Source of the DNA: Vogesella indigofera
Lineage (GTDB): Bacteria > Pseudomonadota > Gammaproteobacteria > Burkholderiales > Chromobacteriaceae
Assembly (NCBI RefSeq): GCF_003633895.1
Contig: NZ_RBID01000020.1
Location: 1 to 64,000 of the forward strand
Direction: 5' to 3'
Length of the DNA: 64,000 nucleotides
Each line of letters begins with the position of its first letter. Position 1 is the first letter of the stretch. Position numbers and translations under genes: made by a program. The notes beneath the pieces were generated by a model, which was not told the DNA's origin, did no database searches, and saw only the letters and a program-made list of their open reading frames with translations. This document shows positions 27,149 through 36,211 of this stretch, piece after piece.

Positions 27149-27180
27149 GCAAATGGCCCCCAATCGTGGAGGCCATTTGC
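27149..27180 (+). terminator. Hairpin after the GHKL operon
   Basis: A 10-bp perfect inverted repeat (GCAAATGGCC / GGCCATTTGC) with a 12-base loop, 20 bases after the last stop. The T tract is weak. Position suggests the end of the operon. From here to 27251 I see nothing else. Confidence 0.5.
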
Positions 27181-27251
27181 TTATCTGAGCACTGATAGAA
27201 GAATCCCAAAAATCTAGAAAAGTGGGAAATACCTAGATATTCGTGGGATCC

Positions 27252-27396
27252 TGTGCCTTCGCATTATTGCTGCCAGCTGATACTCATGAAATCAGGCACT
27301 TGCGCGATAATTTAGCGAGGTTTCTACCATGGATTTCGCATAATTCATGCTCGTATGGTTCAAGTTTCGCCGAGTTCGTGCACAGCTGTTTTCGCA
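27252..27396 (+). repeat. Left end of the Tn7-like element with TnsB-type sites
   Basis: The terminus is TGTGCC followed by site L1 at 27258-27273. Sites L2 at 27335-27350 and L3 at 27366-27381 share TTCGC(A/C)-N2-RTT-N2-TGC, and a partial fourth TTCGCA begins at 27391. Such spaced sites over about 140 bp are expected for a Tn7-type left end. From 27400 to 27590 I see no further feature. Confidence 0.8.
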
Positions 27397-27592
27397 TCAC
27401 TTTTCCCTTGCATCGTTCAGCTGGCGGGGGCTGACGTGGGTATGACACGTAGTGCGGACGTTCCTGGATGGATTGGCGTGTCGGCTGACTGGTCGCTGAC
27501 ATGACGGACGTTTTTCCGCTACTCTTGGTTTGTTGCACGTCCCATAACTCAGCAATCGGAGCTGCGCCATCGTGTGCAACACCTCCATAGCA

Positions 27593-27616
27593 AAAAGCCC
27601 GCGTAAGCGGGCTTTT
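27593..27616 (-). terminator. Terminator of the tns operon
   Basis: A perfect 10-bp inverted repeat (AAAAGCCCGC / GCGGGCTTTT) with a GTAA loop. It lies directly after the tniQ stop with a T run on the minus strand; the structure is symmetrical and may act both ways. Confidence 0.85.
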
Positions 27617-27619
27617 GCG

Positions 27620-29395
27620 TTATTGGCTGTGCCATCGCCGGATCTCTTCTCGGCGGTAGAAGTACTTGCGGCAGCCATCGACTTTGGGGCCTGTCACGGG
27701 GTAGATGGGCTTCAGCTCATCCAGCAAATCCCTTGGACGTCGCCTTTGCTGCTGCGCTAGCCAACTCAGCGAGACGTAGCTGGATTTGAAGCGTTCCAGC
27801 TCCTCCCTCGCAACCCGTCGGGCTGCTCCGATGCGTTGACTGGGGCTGACTGTTCGTAGCAGCCCCTTTTTCACCAGTTGGAAGACCACCTCATCCTTCT
27901 CTCCCAACAAGCGAGCGGCCTCTTCTATCGCCAGTTCATCCAGCTCTTTCGTTCGATACTGCAGCAGCCAGTCTGTCACTTCGGCCCTGTCCAGTAGCAA
28001 CTTCCCGAAAGGCATGTCAGGTACACCATAAAGGTGTACTTGGTGATTTTGAAGCTGAGTGAAGAAGGCTTGAACCTCTTGGTCTGACAGTTTGTGAAAC
28101 CGCAAGAAGTGGTAAGCAGTGAGCGGTTTGCCTGGAGGAGTCGCATCGATAATCAGGAAGCGGGCCATAAACGCGGTAATGTCACTCTGGCTGAAATGCC
28201 ACCGTCGATCAGGCGACTCTTTCGCACATCGGTTTGCCTGAAGGATGTTGCTCTTCCACAGTTGCCTTACACGCTCTTGGTGAAGACCCAGCAGCTTGGC
28301 ACTTTCCTTCAAGTCATGGCCAGTGTGTTCATCTAGCTGACAGCGATCCACCAGTGCTGCGAAGTCGGCAGTAAATGGCTTGTTGTGGTCTGTACCAGCA
28401 AATTGCACATCAAACGCATTCGGCATGTTCAGCACCAGCCGTACTGCCCTGCGAGAGTACTTTTCCATGATGGCCCGCTTATTTAGCCGGGGATGGCTCT
28501 CGATAATATGCGGTGGCAGCCTGCGGTTTTTCTCGTTGAGACTGCCTTTCCAGTTGCGGTGGATATAGCGCTCGGTTGCGGTACGTAGTGGTTCGAAGAT
28601 CGGTGCACTGCAGTAGATGTAAGCTATCCGCATCCAGCAGCCCATCACTCGCTGTAAGCTGAAATCATTCGGTGCGCGTTCGTAAAGCAGATCAAGGCAG
28701 TGGTACAGATTTCTGGGCCAATCATTCAGAAGTTCGATGGCAGCTTCAAATACGAGCCGACCTACCGATCCATTCAGCATGTAATGGCTGGAGGGTGCAT
28801 TTCTGGTGGTTTCTAGCCAGAATCTGCCCAGCTTGGTGATCAGGTGGCATACCTGCATGGGTTCGGGATAATGGGTCACGATAGGGAGCACATCGCTATG
28901 CCACGGTAGGCCGACGCATGATCCATCAATCAGCTTGCCAAGGGAGGCGGCAACGGTATCGCAAGACTCACCGACCTCTGGCAACGTGCCCAGCCATGAG
29001 CAGTCGCGTGTCGTCTCCAACGATTCAGCAGCGACAAGCCAGCAATGATGCTGATGGCAAGTCCAGTTCAGGCGAAGTCCCCAGCTCGACCTGACCCATG
29101 GGTCGGCCTTCCAGCATTCGGGGCAAACCTTGTAGTCGGTGATAGCGACCTGATGTGACGCATTGCCGTAGCTCTCGGTGGAAAGAGAAAAGCCTGTCGG
29201 TGGCATACCTCGCAGTCGGAAGCGTTCCGTCGTATTGATGGCCTGGGCGAGTCCGAAGTTACTGTTGCCATGTACGGTCTTGATGTATGCCGTCAGCCCG
29301 CTGACTGTGTGGAAACCATTGATGAACGCCAGCCGTTCGAGATACCCGAAGCAGTGCTCGTGATGTCGAGGTTTGGGACGGATGGGCAACATCAT
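27620..29395 (-). CDS. tniQ: TniQ/TnsD-family target-selection protein
   Basis: A 591-aa protein, longer than minimal TniQ proteins and in the range of TnsD. The N-terminus MLPIRPKPRHHEHCFGYLERLA is the usual TniQ start. The zinc-binding block CPECWKADPWVRSSWGLRLN followed by CHQHHC lies near residues 105-135. The C-terminal half has several HTH-like stretches (for example AIEEAARLLGEKDEVVFQLV), consistent with sequence-specific DNA binding. Since the element sits 9 bp from the gyrB stop, I infer that this protein recognises the 3' end of gyrB. The ATG overlaps the tnsC stop. Confidence 0.88.
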   Translation of the reverse strand: MMLPIRPKPRHHEHCFGYLERLAFINGFHTVSGLTAYIKTVHGNSNFGLAQAINTTERFRLRGMPPTGFSLSTESYGNASHQVAITDYKVCPECWKADPWVRSSWGLRLNWTCHQHHCWLVAAESLETTRDCSWLGTLPEVGESCDTVAASLGKLIDGSCVGLPWHSDVLPIVTHYPEPMQVCHLITKLGRFWLETTRNAPSSHYMLNGSVGRLVFEAAIELLNDWPRNLYHCLDLLYERAPNDFSLQRVMGCWMRIAYIYCSAPIFEPLRTATERYIHRNWKGSLNEKNRRLPPHIIESHPRLNKRAIMEKYSRRAVRLVLNMPNAFDVQFAGTDHNKPFTADFAALVDRCQLDEHTGHDLKESAKLLGLHQERVRQLWKSNILQANRCAKESPDRRWHFSQSDITAFMARFLIIDATPPGKPLTAYHFLRFHKLSDQEVQAFFTQLQNHQVHLYGVPDMPFGKLLLDRAEVTDWLLQYRTKELDELAIEEAARLLGEKDEVVFQLVKKGLLRTVSPSQRIGAARRVAREELERFKSSYVSLSWLAQQQRRRPRDLLDELKPIYPVTGPKVDGCRKYFYRREEIRRWHSQ

Positions 29396-30342
29396 GCCGC
29401 CCTCCTGCGTTGTACCTTCGGTGCCATATTGGCTTGGGCAAATGGCTCTCCGACCAGCTTCAATTCTCGCCCGCAGAATGACATGGAGAACGGGTTCAGC
29501 TCGGCGTTGGCATCTGGCCAGACTTGTTCGGTAAAGGCCCGCTGCAGGACTTCATAGCCAACAGTTTGCCGGCATTCCTGCTGGGCGAGGCGCAGCGCAC
29601 CAATCGCCAGAATCTTGAGGTAGCCGATTCGCATGTTGCTGGCAAAAGCCAGGCGTCTGGCCAGGTCTGCCCAGCTATCGACAGACAGTGTGACCTGCTG
29701 ATAATCCAGCATGCCTTTGAACAACTCCAGGCAGATGCGCTCCTTGCTGTAACCGGCGTGTTCGGTGATTTCCAGACGTGACGATTGCAGAAAACGCCGG
29801 CGCAGTTGTTCATTGATACCGAGCAACCCAGCCGTGTGCGGAAGGCCGAACAAAACGAAGGGAACGCCGCTGGCGTCGATCAGGCTTTTGAGCCAGTCGG
29901 CTACCTGATACTGCGTGCGCTCTGTCCCCTTTTCCAAGATGTGCTGTACCTCGTCGATGATGATCATCTGCACCTGGCAGTTCTTGATCAGCCGAACAAT
30001 CTGAGTGGTACTGCGGGTGTTGTTTTCGGCCTTCTTTTGCAGGCCCATCGCATTCAGCATCGCTTCGGCCATCGCCCCGATGGTGGCGCTGGCCGGCACA
30101 CTGAGCGACAACACGGGGAAAGTAGTGGCCTCCGGTGTATCGACGGGTAGATAACTATCGGCAAACAGCCTGGCGAGGGTGGTTTTACCGGTGCCACTTT
30201 CGCCAGTCACCAGCAAGTGTCGGGCGATGCCTGTTTGCTGATATAGCGTGAGGTTTTCCTGGATTTTTTGTTTGGCCTGCAAGAATGCCGGGAAGTCCTG
30301 ATACACACTGGCCAATATGGCTTCTGGTGCAATCTTTGTCAT
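29392..30342 (-). CDS. tnsC: TnsC/TniB-type transposition regulator ATPase
   Basis: A 316-aa AAA+ ATPase that bridges the target-site protein and the transposase. Walker A is GESGTGKTT (47-55). Walker B is MIIIDEVQHIL with D130/E131. Downstream are sensor-type residues and FVLFGLPHTAGLL. An AGGAGG ribosome-binding site lies before the ATG at 30342, so the earlier in-frame GTG at 30360 is rejected. It overlaps tnsB at its start and tniQ at its end. Confidence 0.92.
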   Translation of the reverse strand: MTKIAPEAILASVYQDFPAFLQAKQKIQENLTLYQQTGIARHLLVTGESGTGKTTLARLFADSYLPVDTPEATTFPVLSLSVPASATIGAMAEAMLNAMGLQKKAENNTRSTTQIVRLIKNCQVQMIIIDEVQHILEKGTERTQYQVADWLKSLIDASGVPFVLFGLPHTAGLLGINEQLRRRFLQSSRLEITEHAGYSKERICLELFKGMLDYQQVTLSVDSWADLARRLAFASNMRIGYLKILAIGALRLAQQECRQTVGYEVLQRAFTEQVWPDANAELNPFSMSFCGRELKLVGEPFAQANMAPKVQRRRAA

Positions 30343-32345
30343 ACATGTGCCTCCTGGCACTGTGGGCCATGTACCGGGAACAGCCCGATGGGGCTGCCCA
30401 TGAACTCTTCCTCCAAATCATCGATGGGTGACAGATGAGCGTGGGGCGGACTACCCGTTGGCTGGCACGGGGTGGCGGTGGCATCAATCGTGAACTCGCG
30501 TTCCGGCGTGCTGCTGGTTTTGCCCTTGAGGTGGGCGGCCTTATGGCGATTGCGCTGCTTTTTACTTTCCTGCAGCGTATCAATCGAATCTGAGAATGCG
30601 ATCTTGTTGGTCATCAGCACTTCGCGATCCTCTGGGGATTGGGCGGCTGCATGTACCCTGGCGATGATGTGCTTGTGCTGCAGCTCCGTCAGGCCTTTGG
30701 CATAGCGTTGATCAACGGCCGGAATGGTCAGCGGATCCTGGCTGTTGGGTAGCCAGACTTCGATACTGCCCAGGTCTTCGGGGTTGTAGCAGATGCGATA
30801 CTTGATACCAAAGCCAAACTGCCGCAACGCCTGCTCCAGTACGGGGCTGGAGTAGCGGATATGGTTAATTTCAAAGCCTTCACGTCGAAGCATGCGCTCG
30901 ATGACTTTACCAATCCGGCGATTCAATACGCTCATATCCGCCGGTAAACGGGGTTTGTGTCTGAGTAGCCCTTCTTGCCATCTGGCCCATGGCGTTGCGT
31001 GGGTATCGCTGTGGACGGTATGGGCATAGATGTCCAATAGCCACTTCTCAAAAGCATGCTTGAACTCCCCCAACGTCAGCAGGGCATGTTCTTCTGGCTT
31101 GTATTCACCGCGTTCCATGTAGTACGCCATCGACGTACCAGGCAGTTTGTGGACAAAGCTGTAGTTCACCGTCTTGATCAGCCGTTCAATCGTGCCCTTC
31201 AGCCACGGCTCCCTGACCCTGCAGAACACCAGGTTAAAACCCAGATCCAGCGCAATGGACGCCAAGGCAAGGCTGTGAAATTCCGGCCCGTTGTCTGTCA
31301 CCAGATTGTAGAAAAGCCCATAGCATGGCCAATGGTTTTGTACGATCAAGCCCGGAATCACGGCCTTGGCGGGCTCTTTCGGCAGGATGGCGTGGCGCAG
31401 CGCCCCCATGACTGCTTGGGTCGAGCCACCTCCGAAACTGATGTAGTAGCCGAGAGGCATGCGGCTGTAGCAATCCACGACGAGGGTAAGCGTGGCTTTG
31501 CCCAGTACCATCCCGGTTTCATCGCAAACCAGAAAGATATCCAGTTGGGTATGGTCGATCTCTACCCGTTCCAGAATGTTGGAAACCAGAATCTGTTTCC
31601 TGACTAGCCGGTATTTGCGCTTGGCGACGTTCTTGCCATTCTCATAGCTATACGTCAGAAAGCCTTCAAGTTGATCGTACTTGCGGTACAGCGTCGAGAT
31701 ATGGGGCGGTTTGAGCTGTTTGTCAGTCGGGCGAGTCAGGTTGGCCAGGCGGATTTTCTTGTGCAGCCGTTCTTCAATGTCTGACATCGTGGCGCATGGA
31801 CTACGCTCGAATACCTCTTCAACGGCCGAGAGAAACATGTGGGTGATCTCTTCCCCAATCCTCGGCTTGTGTGGCCCTCGCCGATGGAATTGCGGTATCA
31901 GTACACGGTAGTCGCCACCGGCATTGATCAGCTTGCGGTGCCACCGGAATACCGTACTGGGATGAGGAGGTTCAGGGTCGTTGCACGATTTACCGGCCTG
32001 TTGAATCTGCAATTGAATGGTACTGCGAGAGCAGAACTCCTCCAGATTGCCCAGATAGTCCAGGTAGAACTTGCATCTGAGAACCGCTTTCAGTTGCTTC
32101 TCAGGGAGATCTTCAAGGGGACGTGTCCAGTCAGGCTGCGGCACTGGATAGGATGTCACTGACGGCAGAAAGGACAGCTCTTGCCGGCGATAGCTGTTGA
32201 GCAAATCCGCCATCTGATGCAGCGAGAATGCCCCCGTTGCATTGTCGGTCAGTACGATCTGTTCGTGGGCACTGATCTGATTAATCGTGAACGCCGCCCC
32301 TTTCAGGGCGATGGCTTGGCCTACTTTCCAGGTATAGCTATGCAT
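30339..32345 (-). CDS. tnsB: TnsB transposase (DDE, Mu/retroviral-integrase fold)
   Basis: A 668-aa transposase that binds the end repeats and joins 3' ends to target DNA. The catalytic triad is readable: D264 in VEIDHTQLDI, D351 in VTDNGPEF and E387 in KGTIERLIK. This is a DD(35)E spacing. N-terminal HTH regions precede the core, and a basic C-terminal tail could contact TnsC. The length is close to Tn7 TnsB (702). It overlaps tnsA by 8 bases. Confidence 0.95.
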   Translation of the reverse strand: MHSYTWKVGQAIALKGAAFTINQISAHEQIVLTDNATGAFSLHQMADLLNSYRRQELSFLPSVTSYPVPQPDWTRPLEDLPEKQLKAVLRCKFYLDYLGNLEEFCSRSTIQLQIQQAGKSCNDPEPPHPSTVFRWHRKLINAGGDYRVLIPQFHRRGPHKPRIGEEITHMFLSAVEEVFERSPCATMSDIEERLHKKIRLANLTRPTDKQLKPPHISTLYRKYDQLEGFLTYSYENGKNVAKRKYRLVRKQILVSNILERVEIDHTQLDIFLVCDETGMVLGKATLTLVVDCYSRMPLGYYISFGGGSTQAVMGALRHAILPKEPAKAVIPGLIVQNHWPCYGLFYNLVTDNGPEFHSLALASIALDLGFNLVFCRVREPWLKGTIERLIKTVNYSFVHKLPGTSMAYYMERGEYKPEEHALLTLGEFKHAFEKWLLDIYAHTVHSDTHATPWARWQEGLLRHKPRLPADMSVLNRRIGKVIERMLRREGFEINHIRYSSPVLEQALRQFGFGIKYRICYNPEDLGSIEVWLPNSQDPLTIPAVDQRYAKGLTELQHKHIIARVHAAAQSPEDREVLMTNKIAFSDSIDTLQESKKQRNRHKAAHLKGKTSSTPEREFTIDATATPCQPTGSPPHAHLSPIDDLEEEFMGSPIGLFPVHGPQCQEAHV

Positions 32346-33102
32346 CTTCTCGCCCCTCTTGTTCTGTCCAGAAGAGGGTCTGGCTGATATCCAGCTGCCC
32401 CAGCCGTGACTGCATTTCGCTGGTGCCGTATGCGATCAGCGTTTCGTAGCTCAGTGGTTCCGACGCATCAAGGGCATGCAGGTAGCCTGCCAGCATCAAA
32501 TATTCGGCATTGATGCGTTGCCCTGTCAGGTGGATGTTCGCGGTAGCGATAGAACACGGCAGGTATCGGGCTAACTTGCCCAAGGCCATGCGTGCCTCCT
32601 GCTTTCCTGGCTGCACATAGCTGGCGTTCTGGAATAGCCAGCGTAACTGTGCCAGGCAAGGCTGCTGACGGATGAACTTGTCTGTCAGCACAACGAACGG
32701 TTGGTGGTGTCGGCGGTAGTACTCATTCAGGCAGGCCAGACGGTGCTTGGTATCCGTTTCCAGGGTTTTGGCGAAGGGTTTGACTTCGATGCAGACCGAT
32801 ACCCCGCTAGTCAGGGTGGCGACGATATCTGGGGTATAGCGCCGCATCCTGCTGCCGTTGGGGTAGTAAATCTGTTGGCACTGTTCGCGGTACTCCACCA
32901 CGTCAGGCGAAGCTTCCAGCCAATGAAAAGCATCAAACTCCAGCAGGCCTTCGGAATGCACCATGCGGCCGTTTTTCAGACTGCAAAACGCCGCGCACAT
33001 ATTGGTATAGGTATGCCGCAGCACTTCGCGGTCACGGGTGTGGAACTGCTGTCCAGGGGTTGCTGCAATGTGGCCAGGTTTGGCTTGCAGTATCGAACTC
33101 AT
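32338..33102 (-). CDS. tnsA: TnsA endonuclease (5'-strand cleavage)
   Basis: A 254-aa restriction-enzyme-like nuclease that cuts the 5' ends so that Tn7-type elements move by cut-and-paste. The motif block LLEFDAFHWLEASPDVVEYR supplies the Glu. RRYTPDIVATL (D92) and VCIEVKPFAK (E106, K108) complete the catalytic E/D-E-x-K set. The start at 33102 has a GGAG site. The open frame continues to 33234, but those residues (Cys/Leu/Pro-rich) do not look like TnsA. Confidence 0.92.
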   Translation of the reverse strand: MSSILQAKPGHIAATPGQQFHTRDREVLRHTYTNMCAAFCSLKNGRMVHSEGLLEFDAFHWLEASPDVVEYREQCQQIYYPNGSRMRRYTPDIVATLTSGVSVCIEVKPFAKTLETDTKHRLACLNEYYRRHHQPFVVLTDKFIRQQPCLAQLRWLFQNASYVQPGKQEARMALGKLARYLPCSIATANIHLTGQRINAEYLMLAGYLHALDASEPLSYETLIAYGTSEMQSRLGQLDISQTLFWTEQEGREDA

Positions 33103-33293
33103 GCATTTCTCCAGGGCGCAAGGATTCGCCACCAGCGTGCAGAAAAAAGCGCAGGCTGGTGGTGTGTGGAGGTGTAAAGGGAATAGGAGGGCTTGCGCGC
33201 CAGGAGGAAGGCTCAGATACTCAGGTTTCCACACGAGAGTATTTGATACTTCACCTGACGGGCTGCCTCTCCGAGGTAGTCCGTTTTGCTTTT

Positions 33294-33683
33294 CTACATG
33301 CTGTTCTCCTTCAAGGCGGTGCGGTGCTGTTCATCGGCCATCTGCATCACCAGCCGGATCATCGCGATATGTGTCTCCGATAACTGGCCGACTCTCCCCA
33401 CCAGCTCGTGCAACAAGCCGTACTCCTCTTTGCTGGTTTCCTCTGGCAACTCAAGGTGACGCTGCGAAATCTTTGCCGCGTACTGCAAGGTGGCGGTTTC
33501 CTCCGCTGTTAGTTGCAGGGCACGTGCGATCTGGTCGACTCTTTCCGGTGACGGGGCATCTCTGCGCCCTACTTCCAGGGCGCTGATGAAGTTGCTGCCA
33601 AGGTGCAGCCTGGCAGCCAGGTCTTTTTGCCGCAGGCTACGGGCACGCCGCAGCTGGAATAGCAGGTCTGAGAACGGAGTCAT
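33294..33683 (-). CDS. XRE-family transcriptional regulator
   Basis: A 129-aa protein. The N-terminal HTH reads LRRARSLRQKDLAARLHLGSNFISALEVGRR (residues 11-41), followed by a helical tail. It lies directly upstream of tnsA on the same strand with 191 bases between them. Control of transposition genes is a reasonable guess. An inverted repeat at 33700-33722 just upstream of its start could be its own operator. Confidence 0.85.
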   Translation of the reverse strand: MTPFSDLLFQLRRARSLRQKDLAARLHLGSNFISALEVGRRDAPSPERVDQIARALQLTAEETATLQYAAKISQRHLELPEETSKEEYGLLHELVGRVGQLSETHIAMIRLVMQMADEQHRTALKENSM

Positions 33684-33699
33684 GGCGATAAATGCAACA

Positions 33700-33722
33700 C
33701 TTCAGGCTGCGAAATCCTGAAG
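33700..33722. promoter_or_regulatory. Inverted repeat upstream of the XRE gene
   Basis: CTTCAGG (33700-33706) and CCTGAAG (33716-33722) are separated by 9 bases, a dyad of the size bound by XRE/lambda-type repressors. It is 17 bases from the XRE start codon, so autoregulation is likely. Confidence 0.5.
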
Positions 33723-33793
33723 AAAATTGTGGTAACTACAGAAGATTACGTAGCTTGGACACGGCTGTCGAAGCCCGAGAAGGAGACGTTTTA

Positions 33794-33831
33794 GACATGG
33801 GGCATTTCCATGAATGGAGATACCCCATGTC
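33794..33831. repeat. Large nested palindrome
   Basis: GACATGGGG (33794-33802) pairs perfectly with CCCCATGTC (33823-33831). Between them lies a second palindrome TCCAT-GA-ATGGA. The 38-base element could extrude as a cruciform or be a dyad-within-dyad binding site. It sits in the roughly 230-base gap between the XRE and phosphatase genes and is not followed by a T run. Confidence 0.55.
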
Positions 33832-33857
33832 AATCCATCGGTATGCAAGGCATGAAA

Positions 33858-33881
33858 AAAGCCCTGATAGATCAGGGCTTT
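33858..33881 (-). terminator. Terminator of the histidine-phosphatase gene
   Basis: A 10-bp stem (AAAGCCCTGA / TCAGGGCTTT) with a 4-base loop. On the minus strand it is followed by a run of T. It is about 30 bases downstream of the phosphatase stop. Confidence 0.8.
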
Positions 33882-33912
33882 AAAGTGTCGTATTTGTACA
33901 ATGCTTTTGCAG

Positions 33913-34548
33913 CTACGGTGCCGGAAGCGAGGTAACGTTTTGCCAGGTTTCACCGTCCCAGGCGGCAGTAAAGCCGGCCGTATTACGGATGGCCTGCGTA
34001 TGCTCCAGCTGCCGGAAAAGCTGCATGGTTTTGCTGCTGACGTCAGGGATCGTACCGTCCATGACAGCGCGTAGCGCCTGCAGAAACTGGCCATGGCCCA
34101 CCATCGCGACGTTATGTATCCCCGTTCCAGCCAGGCTTGCCAGCCTTTGCTGCGTATCAAAAACACGTCCCATCAGCTGGGCGAAGCTTTCTGCGCCCTC
34201 CCCATCGACATAATCTACATCAGCACGATGCCAATAGGTCTCGACCATGGGCCGACGAGTTGCTACTGTCATGCCTGAGCACTTCGCCGGTGGCAGATAG
34301 GTGAACTCGTGGATGGGCCAGGTCTCGACAGGCACATCAGCAAACTTTGCCATCAGTGGCGCAGCAGTTTGTTGTGCACGCAAGAAAGGCGAAACCACGA
34401 TGAGGTCAGGCCGGAGTGAGAAGGCATCGGCAAGGTTTTGGGCCTGGCGATGCCCTGTTTCTGTCAGCGCGATGGTTGCCGGATCCGTAGTAGCAGATCC
34501 GGCATTCGCATCGCTTTCGCCGTGGCGGAAGGCGAGAAGGTGCAGCAT
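33913..34548 (-). CDS. Histidine phosphatase (phosphoglycerate-mutase-like) family protein
   Basis: A 211-aa protein. The active-site motif LLAFRHGESDANAG lies at the N-terminus (H8) and a second His in VAMVGHGQFLQAL near residue 160. The fold is that of a broad-specificity phosphatase, substrate unknown. It is transposon cargo. The frame allows a longer start at 34593; I prefer 34548 because family members begin a few residues before RHG, but the ribosome-binding site is weak for both. Confidence 0.85.
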   Translation of the reverse strand: MLHLLAFRHGESDANAGSATTDPATIALTETGHRQAQNLADAFSLRPDLIVVSPFLRAQQTAAPLMAKFADVPVETWPIHEFTYLPPAKCSGMTVATRRPMVETYWHRADVDYVDGEGAESFAQLMGRVFDTQQRLASLAGTGIHNVAMVGHGQFLQALRAVMDGTIPDVSSKTMQLFRQLEHTQAIRNTAGFTAAWDGETWQNVTSLPAP

Positions 34549-34579
34549 GGGATGGGACTCATCTGTGGATATACCATTT

Positions 34580-34595
34580 AGATGGTACTCCATCT
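34580..34595. promoter_or_regulatory. Short dyad upstream of the phosphatase gene
   Basis: AGATGG and CCATCT separated by 4 bases form an operator-like dyad just upstream of the preferred start of the phosphatase gene. The following gap to 34877 holds no gene. It contains several CCAGAC/AGACCA-type direct repeats and a small stem (34840-34854) before the HTH gene. Confidence 0.35.
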
Positions 34596-34877
34596 GCGCG
34601 GGTCAAGTGACCTGCCTGCAAGTCTGCAGCGGATTTTGAGCCAATAGAAAAAACTGTCCGCCCTCAAGTCTGTGGCTTGGAAACACAGCATGTATTCATC
34701 AGCCTGGCTGAACTTAAGGCAAAGCTTGACCAGACCAAATCTGGGCATGACTCAACCCTTCCAGACTAAGACTAACCCAATCACAACAGACCAAACCCGT
34801 TTTTAACCGGCCGGAAATGACGTAAACTATGGTCAGTTGCCGCCATTCTGGCGGTAAATTTCTGTTTGGATGCAGAT

Positions 34878-35084
34878 ATGGATGACCGCTGGCTCTCTGT
34901 TGATGAAATTGCTGAATATCTAGGGGTCGCTAAAGACACCATTTACACTTGGGTGACCAGCAAGGATATGCCAGGGCATAAAGTCGGACGATTCTGGAAG
35001 TTCAAGAAAACGGATGTTGATGCTTGGGTGCGCGCAGGGGGTGCAGCAGATGGGCTATCAGGTGCGAAAGAGGCAAGCTTGTGA
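34878..35084 (+). CDS. Excisionase/MerR-like HTH protein
   Basis: A 68-aa DNA-binding protein of the HTH_17 type: WLSVDEIAEYLGVAKDTIYTWV forms the helix-turn-helix and HKVGRFWKFKKTDVDAW the wing. It lies 62 bases ahead of a C5-methyltransferase at the head of the DISARM-type operon, so it may be the operon's regulator. Because the fold is shared with phage excisionases, a role in element mobility is an alternative. Confidence 0.8.
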   Translation: MDDRWLSVDEIAEYLGVAKDTIYTWVTSKDMPGHKVGRFWKFKKTDVDAWVRAGGAADGLSGAKEASL

Positions 35085-35146
35085 AATTGGAAACCGAAAG
35101 TAGCAACCTGATCACTCACGGCGTCGAGCATCGTGAGGAACTTAGT

Positions 35147-36190
35147 ATGACGACGATTTCATGTGTTGATTTGTTTTGTGGTGCTGGAGGATTGACACAC
35201 GGATTGATCAAGGAAGGCCTGCCTGTGGTTGCGGGGATTGATCTTGATCCTGCATGTGAATTCCCCTATGAGGCGAACAACCCAGGTCGCTTCATCAAGC
35301 GTGATGTCAAAGACTTGACCACTGATGAGCTCGCGCAGCTTTTTGGCGATGCGGAGATTCGGGTACTGGCTGGATGTGCACCGTGCCAGCCATTTTCGAC
35401 TTACGCTCAACGCTATGAGTCGGATGGTAAGGAAGGCAAGTGGGGGTTGCTCTATCACTTCGCACGCCTTGCTGAAGCGACAATGCCGGATATCGTCACG
35501 ATGGAGAACGTTCCTACTGTCGCCAAGCATGTCGTTTTTCATGACTTCGTTGAGTCATTGAAACACCTTGGCTATAAAGTCTGGTTCGATGTCGTCGACA
35601 GTTCTCAGTATGGCGTCCCGCAAATGCGTAGAAGAATGGTTCTGCTTGCTTCTCTGCATGGTCAAATCGAAATGATCGCACCTACCCACAACAAACCCAT
35701 AACGGTCAAGCAAGCCATTGGACGATTGAGAGCGATACGGGCAGGAGAATCTGCACCCCGAGACAAATTGCATACTTCCTCGTCGCTCACTGAGAAAAAT
35801 TTGTTACGCATCATGCATTCACGCCCTGGCGGCACTTGGCGAGATTGGCCAGAAGACTTGGTTGCAGATTGCCATAAGGCGGATACCGGTCGCACCTACC
35901 CCGGCGTTTATGGGCGAATGGAGTGGGACAAGCCCGCGCCGACCATGACGACGCAATGCTATGGATTCGGCAATGGAAGATTTGGCCACCCTGAGCAGCA
36001 TCGCGCGATTTCATTGCGAGAGGCGGCCATCCTGCAAAGTTTTCCTCGCAACTACAAATTTGTTCCGAAGAGAGGGGCGGTTAGCTTCACCGTTCTCGGA
36101 CGGCTCATTGGCAATGCTGTACCGGTTGAGCTTGGTCGTGCCATTGCAAAGAGTATCAACGCGCATCTCGCATCAGTAAAAGCCCAATGA
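35147..36190 (+). CDS. DNA (cytosine-5) methyltransferase (DrmMII-like position)
   Basis: A 347-aa C5-methyltransferase. Motif I reads CVDLFCGAGGLTHGL, motif IV GCAPCQPFSTY with catalytic C80, motif VI TMENVPTV, motif VIII QYGVPQMRRRMVLLAS, and motif X is near RLIGNAVPVELGRAI. The ATG follows a TGAGGA site. It stands in front of a DISARM-type operon. C5-methyltransferases (DrmMII) are the mark of class 2 DISARM, whereas the rest of the locus here is class 1. It differs strongly from the methyltransferase at 21632. Confidence 0.93.
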   Translation: MTTISCVDLFCGAGGLTHGLIKEGLPVVAGIDLDPACEFPYEANNPGRFIKRDVKDLTTDELAQLFGDAEIRVLAGCAPCQPFSTYAQRYESDGKEGKWGLLYHFARLAEATMPDIVTMENVPTVAKHVVFHDFVESLKHLGYKVWFDVVDSSQYGVPQMRRRMVLLASLHGQIEMIAPTHNKPITVKQAIGRLRAIRAGESAPRDKLHTSSSLTEKNLLRIMHSRPGGTWRDWPEDLVADCHKADTGRTYPGVYGRMEWDKPAPTMTTQCYGFGNGRFGHPEQHRAISLREAAILQSFPRNYKFVPKRGAVSFTVLGRLIGNAVPVELGRAIAKSINAHLASVKAQ

Positions 36191-36211
36191 CGGTCTCGGA
36201 GGAGGAGTTCG

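Noticed and set aside
33235-34877. Right end of the Tn7-like element close to tnsA
   Set aside because: No TGT-N3-TTCGCA terminus or group of end-type repeats is present there, whereas a clear one exists at 55015.
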